NCBI GenBank assembly: GCA_949127705.1 | Contig: CASBQJ010000541.1 | Span: 1 to 11,532, forward strand | Length of the DNA: 11,532 nucleotides | Direction of reading: 5' to 3' | Origin: Synechococcales cyanobacterium PMM_0085 | Lineage (GTDB): Bacteria > Cyanobacteriota > Cyanobacteriia > Elainellales > Elainellaceae | In this document: positions 5,360-11,532 of the stretch, piece by piece | Numbering within the stretch: position 1 is the first letter of the stretch | Layout of the letters: every line of letters starts with the position of its first letter | Made by a program: the position numbers and the translations under genes | Notes under the pieces: generated by a model | Told to the model about the DNA's origin: nothing | What the model saw: the letters and a program-made list of their open reading frames with translations, nothing else | Databases searched by the model: none

Positions 5360-6448
5360 TTATCCTGGTGTAACCGCAGACGACTGCTGGGGACGAGCAA
5401 AGATCATGCGCCCTGCCGATGTTTGGAGTGCGCCTGTGACGGCCACACAGATTTCTTCGCCCATGTAGCTGCCGCCGTCTTCTACGACCACCATGGTGCC
5501 GTCATTTAGATACCCCACCCCTTGAGCCGGTTCTTTGCCCTGCTTTAAGATCTTTAGGTCTAGATTGTCGCCCGGTAGATAGTTGGGGCGAATGGCCTGG
5601 GCGAGGTCGTTGATGTTGAGCACGGGCACTTTCTGTAGGCTGGCAACTTTGTTGAGGTTGTAGTCGTTGGTCAACAGGGTGCCATTGATGTCTTGAGCTA
5701 GCCGCACCAGTTTGGCATCGACCGTGTTGACATCGTCATAGTCAGCTGGGTGGATCGCAATCTTATCAGGATAGGCTTCCTGCACCCGTTTGAGAATGTC
5801 GAGTCCTCGCCGACCCCGTACCCGCTTTTGGTCGTTGGAGGCATCTGCCACCTGCTGAAGCTCTTGTAAAACAAACTGGGGCACCAAAATTTGCCCTTCT
5901 ACAAACCCCGTAGCCAAAATATCTTCGATCCGTCCGTCAATAATGCAGCTGGTGTCCAAAACCTTTGGGGGAACTGGTTTGAGAGTTCCTTCTGCCACTA
6001 ACAGGGTTTCCATACTGTTAGGGTTGATCAGACGGAGCAGCGATCGCCCGTGGGTATCGGCTAGGTTGATGCCGGTGAAGGCAAACATGATGCTACCTAA
6101 CACGGCGGCTAGCGGCTTAATAAATGAAAATTCACCGGGAATGGGTAATAAAAATATCGGTGCCAGCATGAGATTGGCGACCAGTAGCCCCAACACCAGC
6201 CCAACTGAGCGGCTGAGGATCATATCCACTGGCATCTCACTGACCTGACGCTCAAGGCGACGGTAGCTGGTTTGCACCACTAGCCCGAGAGCTAAGCCTA
6301 GCAATGCCCCAAACCCAGACGTTACCGCACTTAACCCATCCAGACTCGTCACCTGGTCGAGCACTGTGATCGGGAGTAAGTCAACGCTATAGTAGCCAAC
6401 CCCTGCCCCTGCTAGGATGAATGAAATAATAATAATTGCGTCAATCAT
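5360..6448 (-). CDS. Membrane-anchored PIN-TRAM domain protein (YacL-like)
   Basis: The protein is 362 residues long. The N-terminal third has about four hydrophobic segments (about residues 3-20, 40-60, 82-102, 108-130), suggesting a membrane anchor. Residues about 160-285 form a PIN nuclease domain with conserved acidic residues Asp165 (LDTSCIIDGR), Glu196 (LQEL), Asp244 (VDAKLV) and Asp262 (LTNDYN), which coordinate metal for RNA cleavage in this fold. A TRAM-type RNA-binding domain follows (about 290-350). This order matches the PilT N-terminal/TRAM proteins widespread in cyanobacteria and Gram-positive YacL. The likely role is a membrane-tethered ribonuclease, though the substrate is unknown. 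The small four-cysteine gene follows by 13 nt. It is divergent from hemW. Confidence 0.88.
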   Translation of the reverse strand: MIDAIIIISFILAGAGVGYYSVDLLPITVLDQVTSLDGLSAVTSGFGALLGLALGLVVQTSYRRLERQVSEMPVDMILSRSVGLVLGLLVANLMLAPIFLLPIPGEFSFIKPLAAVLGSIMFAFTGINLADTHGRSLLRLINPNSMETLLVAEGTLKPVPPKVLDTSCIIDGRIEDILATGFVEGQILVPQFVLQELQQVADASNDQKRVRGRRGLDILKRVQEAYPDKIAIHPADYDDVNTVDAKLVRLAQDINGTLLTNDYNLNKVASLQKVPVLNINDLAQAIRPNYLPGDNLDLKILKQGKEPAQGVGYLNDGTMVVVEDGGSYMGEEICVAVTGALQTSAGRMIFARPQQSSAVTPG

Positions 6449-6591
6449 AATTCCAGCCTAAAACCTGGATAAGAGTGCAGCCATGCTAACTATATGGCTC
6501 AATGTCAAGCAAGTTCAGGGCGCAAGCGGGCGAGGGCACCAGAGGCTCGAAGCATGAACTTGCTGAAAGCACCAAAACTCAAGGGTTTTAG

Positions 6592-6648
6592 ATGCACAGC
6601 CTCATTATATCCCTCAGGTCAATATCGTCCGGCGTTTTGCTAGATTGA
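6592..6648 (+). CDS. Possible 18-codon leader ORF upstream of hemW
   Basis: An ATG at 6592 is preceded by AAGGG (6581-6585) at 6-nt spacing and opens a frame of 18 codons ending in TGA at 6646-6648. The stop overlaps the proposed hemW TTG start in the arrangement TTGA (6645-6648), which resembles translationally coupled overlaps. The encoded peptide (MHSLIISLRS...) has no recognised family. It could be a leader peptide coupling hemW translation, or chance. Only the geometry supports it. Confidence 0.3.
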   Translation: MHSLIISLRSISSGVLLD

Positions 6649-7964
6649 GCCGCTCTCCTAATTTTGCAACAACCATCTTGCAACAACCAACCTTGCAACA
6701 AGTAATCAAGACTCGCTCTACAGGCCCGGATGCCGCCTATGTCCACATTCCGTTCTGCCGTCGGCGGTGTTACTACTGCGATTTCCCAGTTTCGGTTGTC
6801 GGCGATCGCACTCGGGGTGAAACATCGGCGGCGATCGCCCATTACGTAGACATGCTCTGTCAAGAAATTGCCAGCACGCCCCCATTGGGCAGCCGCTTAA
6901 ACACAATTTTCTTTGGAGGCGGCACGCCTTCTCTGCTTGCCGTTGACCAACTGGCGCAAATCATCGCGGCATTGGAGCAGCGGTTTGGGATTGAGTCCGC
7001 TGCCGAAATTTCCATTGAGATGGATCCGGGCACCTTTGATCGCGCACACCTGCAAGGTTACTTATTCGCAGGCGTGAATCGTGTAAGCCTAGGAGCACAA
7101 GCATTCCAGTCTGACCTGCTGCAAAACTGCGGACGAACCCATACCGCAGAGGATATTTACTTGGCAGTGAGCCTGATTCAGCAGGTGGGGCTAAAAAACT
7201 TTAGCTTAGATTTAATTTCGGGCTTGCCCCATTTAACGATGGCGCAGTGGGAAGCGTCCTTAGCGGCGGCGATCGCCCTCCATCCCACGCATCTGTCCGT
7301 CTATGACCTAACAATTGAACCCGTGACCGCTTTTGGCCGCTGGTATCAATCTGGCAATCGCCCATTGCCCACAGACGAGATCACGGCTCACATGTACCGG
7401 ACGGCTCAACGCTACTTGACTGGGGCGGGGTATCGACATTACGAAATTTCTAGCTATGCCAAACCCGGTTATCAGTGTCTGCACAACCGGGTGTATTGGG
7501 AAAACCGTTCATATTATGGGTTTGGTATGGGTGCAGCTAGCTACACCTTAGGGCAGCGTTTTGTGCGACCGCGCACCCGTCAAACCTACTTTCAATGGGT
7601 AGAGCAATTCGGTGCCGCCGGGGGCACTATCGATTGTTTACCAACGCCAGCCGCAGAAGCTTTGTTAGACCAATTAATGTTGGGATTGCGATTGGCAGAT
7701 GGGGTGAACTTGGCACAGGTGGCGCAGCAGTTTGGCACCCAATCGGTCTTAACTATTTTGGCTTGTTTAGATCCTTACCGTCAGCAGGGTTGGGTAGAAC
7801 AACTAAGGGATGAGTCGGATGAGACCCCTGTTTTAGCATTGTTTGGTGCTCAAGCCTTGACTCAAGAGCTAAATGGGCGATCGCCCCGCCTTCGCCTCAC
7901 TGATCCTGAGGGCTTTTTATTCTCTAATGTTGTCCTCTCCACCTTGTTTGAGAAATTGAGTTAA
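6645..7964 (+). CDS. hemW: Radical SAM family heme chaperone HemW
   Basis: The protein is about 439 residues from a TTG start. The radical-SAM iron-sulfur motif CX3CX2C is at Cys38, Cys42 and Cys45 within YVHIPFCRRRCYYCDF, followed by FFGGGTPS (89-96) and SISIEMDPGT-like strand EISIEMDPGT (121-130). The HNxxYW motif (HNRVYW) and lack of the extra HemN cysteine assign it to HemW, a heme-binding chaperone that delivers heme to membrane cytochromes, rather than to coproporphyrinogen dehydrogenase HemN. The usual misannotation is oxygen-independent coproporphyrinogen oxidase. No in-frame ATG exists upstream of the motif before the stop at 6564-6566; TTG codons at 6645, 6678 and 6693 are the candidate starts. 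The gene converges on dps. Confidence 0.88.
   Translation: MSRSPNFATTILQQPTLQQVIKTRSTGPDAAYVHIPFCRRRCYYCDFPVSVVGDRTRGETSAAIAHYVDMLCQEIASTPPLGSRLNTIFFGGGTPSLLAVDQLAQIIAALEQRFGIESAAEISIEMDPGTFDRAHLQGYLFAGVNRVSLGAQAFQSDLLQNCGRTHTAEDIYLAVSLIQQVGLKNFSLDLISGLPHLTMAQWEASLAAAIALHPTHLSVYDLTIEPVTAFGRWYQSGNRPLPTDEITAHMYRTAQRYLTGAGYRHYEISSYAKPGYQCLHNRVYWENRSYYGFGMGAASYTLGQRFVRPRTRQTYFQWVEQFGAAGGTIDCLPTPAAEALLDQLMLGLRLADGVNLAQVAQQFGTQSVLTILACLDPYRQQGWVEQLRDESDETPVLALFGAQALTQELNGRSPRLRLTDPEGFLFSNVVLSTLFEKLS
6664..6701 (+). repeat. Triplicated TTGCAACAA at the start of hemW
   Basis: TTGCAACAA occurs at 6664-6672, 6678-6686 and 6693-6701, at spacings of 14 and 15 nt, with CCA following the first two copies. 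The last two are in frame and encode LQQ-PT-LQQ; the first is in another frame. The segment lies in the poorly conserved N-terminus of HemW, before the radical-SAM motif. Confidence 0.6.
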
Positions 7965-8012
7965 GCCAGAGAACCAGAGCTGTTCGCAACCGCTAGCGTG
8001 ATTCTAATTATT

Positions 8013-8043
8013 AAAAAAGTCCACCGGATCAAATCCGGCGGAC
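8013..8043 (-). terminator. Intrinsic terminator of dps
   Basis: An 11-bp stem (8019-8029 with 8033-8043, GTCC.CCGGAT and ATCCGG.GGAC) with a 3-nt loop has one G-U wobble in the minus-strand RNA. On the minus strand it is followed by six T residues (8013-8018). It lies about 80 nt after the dps stop codon. On the plus strand only a weak T-rich run follows, so any role in ending hemW transcription would be secondary. Confidence 0.85.
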
Positions 8044-8124
8044 TCTCTTAATTCAACTCATGGTCGATTTGCGTGAACTGTTTCACGATCTACCTAAGAT
8101 GGCATCAGGGGCTAAGAATGAATT

Positions 8125-8667
8125 CTAAACACCTACAGCAGTTTTCTTGTGCTCTTGAGTTGGTTTGATGCCGTCTGGCTCAATTGCTTCTCCCTCAATA
8201 AAAGAGCGCAGCATCCATGCCATTTCTTCGTGTGCTTCCATCAACCCAGTCAAGAAATCTGCGTTGCCTTGATCTTTAAACTCGTCACTGCACTGATCGA
8301 TGTGCTCACGCAAGTTGCGAATAATTTGTTCGTGGTCATCCAATAAATGAGCCACCATCTTAGTAGCAGATGGGATTATCCCAGGGGCTTCCTTAATTGA
8401 TGCCATCTTCAAAAAACCATCGGCTGTGCCAACTGGATAACCGCCCAACATCCGCACCCGCTCTGCAAGGCTGTCAATGCTAATAGTCAGTGCATTGTAC
8501 TGTTCTTCCCAAAGCTTGTGCAGGGTTCGAAACTGAGGGCCTATTACATCCCAATGAAATTTTTTGGTTTTAATGAGTAACAAGTAGGCATCCGCCAGGT
8601 CGTGGTTCAATAGATTAACGACACCCTCGCGCTGGCTATCTGTAAGCCCAATATTAATCTTCCGCAT
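8125..8667 (-). CDS. dps: Dps-family ferritin-like DNA-protection protein
   Basis: This 180-residue protein is a Dps miniferritin, forming 12-mers that oxidise and store iron using peroxide or oxygen and protect DNA. The inter-subunit ferroxidase ligands are visible: His38 in KKFHWDVIG, His50 in FRTLHKLWEEQY, and Asp65 and Glu69 in IDSLAERVRMLGG. The C-terminus after about residue 165 is Lys/His-containing and probably flexible. A strong Shine-Dalgarno sequence GGAGGA (8674-8679 on the minus strand) lies 6 nt before the ATG, fixing the start. A TAGAAT -10-like hexamer at 8691-8696 on the minus strand has only a poor -35 partner. The gene has its own terminator downstream and is probably monocistronic. 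Confidence 0.94.
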   Translation of the reverse strand: MRKINIGLTDSQREGVVNLLNHDLADAYLLLIKTKKFHWDVIGPQFRTLHKLWEEQYNALTISIDSLAERVRMLGGYPVGTADGFLKMASIKEAPGIIPSATKMVAHLLDDHEQIIRNLREHIDQCSDEFKDQGNADFLTGLMEAHEEMAWMLRSFIEGEAIEPDGIKPTQEHKKTAVGV

Positions 8668-8812
8668 CTGACATCCTCCGATGTGTTTCTATTCTAATAA
8701 TTGCAGCTTTAATCAACTAAAAAATCAATCTAGAGTGAGAGATGAGAAATAATGGTTTGAATCAAAGTAATAAAGGACAGTGCTATTTATCAAAACACAG
8801 TACTGATCATAT

Positions 8813-8850
8813 AAAAAACTCCGAGTTAAAATTGATTTTTCAACTCGGAG
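8813..8850 (-). terminator. Intrinsic terminator of the small secreted protein genes
   Basis: A perfect 9-bp stem (CTCCGAGTT at 8819-8827 with AACTCGGAG at 8842-8850) with a 14-nt loop is followed on the minus strand by six T residues (8813-8818). It lies about 190 nt after the stop of the small secreted protein gene, so the transcript would carry the palindromic repeat in its 3' untranslated region. Confidence 0.75.
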
Positions 8851-8945
8851 GTAGCGTCTAGAAGAGAAGGTAGAAAGATAAGAATACTATAGTTGTCAAC
8901 ATAGAGTGAATGCTAGTAGTCGGAGGCGTAAATCTGCTTACTGTT

Positions 8946-8991
8946 TGTAGTGCAGGCTTCCAGCCTGCGCGGGCAAGATGCCCGCACTACA
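8946..8991. repeat. REP-like palindromic element with two nested hairpins
   Basis: A 46-bp element is bounded by TGTAGTGC (8946-8953) and GCACTACA (8984-8991). Inside are two adjacent perfect 6-bp hairpins: GCAGGC-ttcca-GCCTGC (8952-8968) and GCGGGC-aagat-GCCCGC (8969-8985). Folded, it gives a three-way junction closed by TGTAGT/ACTACA. Sequences of this type (GTAGTGC...GCACTAC around short GC hairpins) are dispersed in many filamentous cyanobacterial genomes, by my recollection. No transposase is nearby, so any mobilisation would be in trans. Confidence 0.7.
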
Positions 8992-9041
8992 GTAACTAAA
9001 CTTGCGCCATCTTCTACTAAGCCATTTCTAACAAAACAGGT

Positions 9042-9407
9042 CTACCGGGTGTTGGTGGCCTTTTTGAGTGCCCGTTCGGCTTGCTCTTTAGCTGTAGTAG
9101 CCTGACGGGAGTTGTCGGTGCGGCTCATTTTATCCAAATCGGCATCACCTTGGATTTCGTTAAATCCCTTAGCAGATTCTTCCTGCACTTCCTGCATGTT
9201 CGGCATCTTCTTTCTGAGCGCGTCTTCAGATTTTTCGTAGATGTCGTCTAGCTGCACTTCGCCTTGAGTCGGGCTACTGCGATCGCTACTAATGGCAAAT
9301 GCAGGAACCGCGTTAGAAAACATCACTAGACTGCATACAGCTGCAATCATAAAAATCCGAATAGGACGAAGTAGTTGAGATAAATTTAGAATTTGAATGT
9401 AATTCAT
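9042..9407 (-). CDS. Small exported protein of unknown function
   Basis: The protein is 121 residues from the ATG at 9405-9407, chosen because GGAGGA (9415-9420) lies 7 nt upstream; an ATG 7 codons earlier overlaps that site. The N-terminus has a basic region (LLRPIR), a hydrophobic core (about 18-32) and a plausible signal-peptidase site after AVPAFA (33-38). The mature part is charged and helical (DDIYEKSEDALRKKMP, EEVQEESAK-like segment, AKEQAERALKKATN) with a NEIQGDADLDKM stretch (84-95). It resembles small cyanobacterial proteins annotated as hypothetical or low-temperature-induced, but that name rests on memory only. It follows the CsbD-like gene by 67 nt and is probably cotranscribed with it. 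Confidence 0.75.
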   Translation of the reverse strand: MNYIQILNLSQLLRPIRIFMIAAVCSLVMFSNAVPAFAISSDRSSPTQGEVQLDDIYEKSEDALRKKMPNMQEVQEESAKGFNEIQGDADLDKMSRTDNSRQATTAKEQAERALKKATNTR

Positions 9408-9474
9408 GAGCTTTTCCTCCGAGTTCAAATGTTAGACTTAGCGCTTTCAACGCTTGGTTTCTGGCTCAAAGACG

Positions 9475-9951
9475 CTAGTTGCCAAAGAAGTCTTTGACCG
9501 CGTCTACAACACCCCGGTTGGTGTCTTCAAGGCGATCGCCTGCTTTGTCGATTGCATCTTGGGTTTTGCCGATGTTCTTTTGTACCTTGCCTTGCACTTG
9601 GCGGGCAGCACCTTGCACCTGGCTGGTGGTATTGCCTACAGCACGCTGTGACCTACCCACGTCTTGTTGCACCTTTCCTTGAATCTGTTTGCCTAAGCCA
9701 TCTGCTTGGTTGGTGGCGCTCCCTAAACTTTGCTTCACTTGGCCTTGAATTTCTTTAGCCTGACCCTCAATTTGATTGCCCATCCCAGAAGCAGCAACTT
9801 GGCTGTAGGCTAAAGGGGCAGAAAAGGCAGGAGCTACTCTTAATAAAGGGTGAATTTGGTAGCTAAAGATAAGCGTTAAGAAAAAGCCGAAAGTCAGTAA
9901 TAGTTTACTGATTGGGCGAGCTAAAGCATCAAGCTTAAAACTGCGCTTCAT
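9475..9951 (-). CDS. Exported or membrane-anchored CsbD-like repeat protein
   Basis: The protein is 158 residues long. An N-terminal hydrophobic segment (about 17-35) preceded by basic residues (MKRSFK) and followed by APAFSAPLA looks like a signal peptide or membrane anchor. The rest is Gln/Gly/Lys-rich with repeated CsbD-type units: IEGQAKEIQGQVKQSLG (61-77), GKQIQGKVQQDVGRSQRAVG (87-106) and ARQVQGKVQKNIGKTQDAI (116-134), ending VVDAVKDFFGN. CsbD proteins are small general-stress proteins without known activity, usually made of one or two units and cytosolic. The start is backed by GAGGTGAT just upstream (9956-9963). A HIP1 site lies in the coding region. It is the first gene of a two-gene minus-strand group and is divergent from htpG. 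Confidence 0.8.
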   Translation of the reverse strand: MKRSFKLDALARPISKLLLTFGFFLTLIFSYQIHPLLRVAPAFSAPLAYSQVAASGMGNQIEGQAKEIQGQVKQSLGSATNQADGLGKQIQGKVQQDVGRSQRAVGNTTSQVQGAARQVQGKVQKNIGKTQDAIDKAGDRLEDTNRGVVDAVKDFFGN

Positions 9952-10294
9952 CTGTAATCACCTCTGCAAAACGTACCGTAGTTACTTTGTACGCTAAAAG
10001 CCAAGTTGAGCGAATCAACCTCTAGATGGAGTTGCCGCTAAGAATTCTCTTTACAGGCTCTCTCTTTGGAAGTAAAAGAGCGTTGACTGTGGGTTTGTCA
10101 GCAATGCTAAACCTAGTTCTGTCCCGCCTGTCAGGGTCTTGTTCGAGTGGATCTGGCTTGGCTCTTAGCTTGATCCGTCCGATTTCTCGACTGCTGGGTA
10201 GGGAAATCCGATCTCGCACAACCGAAACCTTCTCCGATTAAAATAAATAGCGATGCTTTTTCCTTTTCTACCCTTTACCCCCTGACGCAGACCT
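9952..10294. promoter_or_regulatory. Divergent region between the CsbD-like gene and htpG
   Basis: This 343-nt stretch has no supported gene. It should contain divergent promoters for the CsbD-like group and htpG. A TAAAAT -10-like hexamer at 10239-10244 precedes htpG by about 50 nt but has no good -35 at normal spacing. A small hairpin (CTCTTT/AAAGAG, about 10063-10081) is visible. I saw no CIRCE inverted repeat (TTAGCACTC-type), so HrcA control of htpG is not suggested. No clear Shine-Dalgarno sequence precedes the htpG ATG. Confidence 0.4.
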
Positions 10295-11532
10295 ATGACA
10301 ACCATTCTGGAACAGGGCAACATTTCCATCCATACCGAGAATATTTTCCCGATTATCAAAAAGTGGCTGTATTCAGATCACGAAATCTTTTTGCGGGAGT
10401 TGATTTCCAACGCTGTGGATGCCATCCAAAAGCTAAAAATGGTGGCATATTCCGGTGAATATTCGGGCGATGTAGGCGAACCCTCCATTGAGCTTGCGCT
10501 CGATAGAGACAAGAAAACCCTGTCTATCTCTGATACGGGTATCGGTATGACCGCCGATGAGGTCAGAAAATACATTAACCAGGTCGCTTTTTCTAGTGCA
10601 GAAGAGTTTGTTGAAAAGTATACTGCTAGTGCTGATCAGCAGATTATCGGGCATTTTGGGTTGGGGTTTTACTCCTCTTTTATGGTGGCAACCCATGTAG
10701 AAATCGACACCCTGTCCTATCAAGACGGGGCGCAAGCGGTCAACTGGTCATGTGATGGTTCTACAGAGTTTAAGCTGTCAGACTCAGCTCGCACTACTCG
10801 GGGCACCACCATTACTCTGACGTTGCAAGAAGAGGAGCTAGAGTACCTAGAACCGTTCCGGATCAAGCAATTGGTGCGGAAATACTGCGATTTCTTGCCG
10901 GTGCCGATTCAGCTAGAAGGCGAGCAAGTCAACCGCCAAAGAGCGCCCTGGAAGGAATCGCCCAGCAACCTCAGCGCCGAAGATTATCAAGAATTTTATC
11001 GCTACCTCTATCCCTATCAAGATGAGCCATTGCTATGGGTGCACCTCAACACAGACTACCCGTTTGTAGTCAACGGGATTCTTTACTTCCCTAAGCTCAA
11101 GCCGGATGTAGACGTGTCCAAGGGGCAGATTAAGCTGTTCTGCAATCAGGTGTTTGTCAGCGACAACTGCGAAGAAGTCATTCCTCGGTTTTTGATGCCT
11201 CTGCGGGGTGTGATTGACAGCAGCGACATTCCGCTGAACGTGTCTCGCAGCTTTTTGCAGAACGATCGCACGGTTCGTAGAATTGCCGATTACATTGCTA
11301 AAAAGGTGGGCGATCGCCTCAAAGAACTCTACCGCGACGACCGCGACGCCTATATCAAGGGCTGGCAAGACCTAGGCACGTTTGTCAAATTCGGCTCGAT
11401 GAACGATGACAAGTTCAAAAAACAGGTCGAAGATATTTTGATCTACCGCACTACCTATGAAGGGGCACCGACTGCGCCCACCACCAGTGCTGCCACGGAC
11501 GCTGACGCTCCGGAGATTCAGGTACAATCCTC
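10295..11532 (+). CDS. htpG: Molecular chaperone HtpG (bacterial Hsp90), partial at window edge
   Basis: The frame is open from the ATG at 10295 to the window end (412 codons), about two thirds of a usual ~650-residue HtpG. The GHKL ATPase domain shows Glu35 and Asn39 in FLRELISNAVDAIQK (32-46), Asp80 in SDTGIGM, GHFGLGFYSSFMV (119-131) and GTTITL (170-175), all required for ATP binding and hydrolysis. The middle domain includes DVSKGQIKLFCNQVFV (273-288) and PLNVSRSFLQND (313-324), where Arg318 corresponds to the ATP-contacting arginine. It is an ATP-dependent cytosolic chaperone that remodels late folding intermediates; in cyanobacteria it supports heat and light-stress tolerance. The C-terminal dimerisation domain lies outside the window. 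Confidence 0.96.
   Translation, partial: MTTILEQGNISIHTENIFPIIKKWLYSDHEIFLRELISNAVDAIQKLKMVAYSGEYSGDVGEPSIELALDRDKKTLSISDTGIGMTADEVRKYINQVAFSSAEEFVEKYTASADQQIIGHFGLGFYSSFMVATHVEIDTLSYQDGAQAVNWSCDGSTEFKLSDSARTTRGTTITLTLQEEELEYLEPFRIKQLVRKYCDFLPVPIQLEGEQVNRQRAPWKESPSNLSAEDYQEFYRYLYPYQDEPLLWVHLNTDYPFVVNGILYFPKLKPDVDVSKGQIKLFCNQVFVSDNCEEVIPRFLMPLRGVIDSSDIPLNVSRSFLQNDRTVRRIADYIAKKVGDRLKELYRDDRDAYIKGWQDLGTFVKFGSMNDDKFKKQVEDILIYRTTYEGAPTAPTTSAATDADAPEIQVQS

Larger units (their letters stand above)
8668..9041. other. Intergenic region between dps and the small secreted protein gene
   Basis: This 374-nt region has no supported gene. It contains the dps leader with its Shine-Dalgarno sequence, an AT-rich stretch (8700-8820) that probably holds the dps promoter, an intrinsic terminator for the upstream minus-strand pair (8813-8850), and a palindromic repeat element (8946-8991). 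The rest shows nothing recognisable. Confidence 0.6.

Noticed and set aside
5943..6248. Plus-strand frame of 101 codons
   Set aside because: It is antisense to the membrane part of the PIN-TRAM gene, whose frame is clearly real.
6503..6508. Perfect TTGACA on the minus strand upstream of the PIN-TRAM gene
   Set aside because: No acceptable -10 hexamer occurs 15-19 nt downstream, so it was not called a promoter.
8072..8087. Small hairpin CGTGAA/TTCACG after hemW
   Set aside because: The stem is only 6 bp with no T-run; the strong terminator nearby explains the region better.
9454..9758. Overlapping plus-strand frames rich in Leu, Ala and Cys
   Set aside because: They are antisense shadows of the Gln-rich CsbD repeats and repeat for that reason only.
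10026..10241. Plus-strand frame of 71 codons upstream of htpG
   Set aside because: There is no ribosome-binding site and no family resemblance, and it fills a region expected to hold divergent promoters; I do not call it a gene.
10433..10735. Minus-strand frames inside htpG
   Set aside because: They oppose a strongly conserved Hsp90 ATPase domain and are shadows.

Overview
The window comes from a cyanobacterial chromosome. The palindrome GCGATCGC (HIP1), typical of many cyanobacteria, recurs roughly 18-20 times. The gene set is also cyanobacterial: a catalytically dead ClpR paired with a ClpP3-type subunit, a ClpS2-type adaptor, DUF2103, a membrane PIN-TRAM protein and exported CsbD-like proteins. 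The lineage looks like a filamentous or Leptolyngbya-type cyanobacterium, but this cannot be fixed from the sequence alone.

Region 1 (1-800) is probably the chromosome replication origin. The first 75 codons of dnaN (beta clamp) run leftward off the edge. To its right lies a non-coding stretch with an AT-rich segment, a TAG-TAG-TAG tract, and at least ten DnaA boxes or near-boxes, five of them the exact cyanobacterial form TTTTCCACA and one the TTATCCACA consensus. The order AT-rich DNA, trinucleotide tract, short G-rich spacer, tandem DnaA boxes matches the basal unwinding architecture described for bacterial origins.

Region 2 (800-3661) is mainly protein quality control: clpS2 and a DUF2103 gene run rightward, then clpR, clpP3 and a small J-domain/TPR protein run leftward. 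ClpS2 would present substrates to a Clp chaperone (ClpC elsewhere in the genome) feeding the mixed ClpP3/ClpR protease. ClpR has lost all three catalytic residues.

Region 3 (3900-6450) has a von Willebrand A-domain protein with an intact MIDAS motif, then, leftward, a membrane-anchored PIN-TRAM protein followed closely by a tiny four-cysteine protein.

Region 4 (6450-8670) has hemW (radical-SAM heme chaperone), apparently starting at TTG and preceded by a possible 18-codon leader ORF, convergent with a dps ferritin-like gene. A strong intrinsic terminator for dps lies between them.

Region 5 (8670-10290) has two small exported proteins on the minus strand (a CsbD-like repeat protein and a second small secreted protein) with good Shine-Dalgarno sites, a downstream intrinsic terminator, and a compact palindromic element of dispersed-repeat type. 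Region 6 (10295-end) is the 5' part of htpG (Hsp90), cut by the window edge.

Several genes (clpS, clpP3, clpR, J-protein, htpG, dps, CsbD-like) belong to proteostasis or stress functions and lie within 11 kb of the origin. I saw no insertion sequence, CRISPR array, tRNA, rRNA or defence system. The most notable content is the origin architecture.
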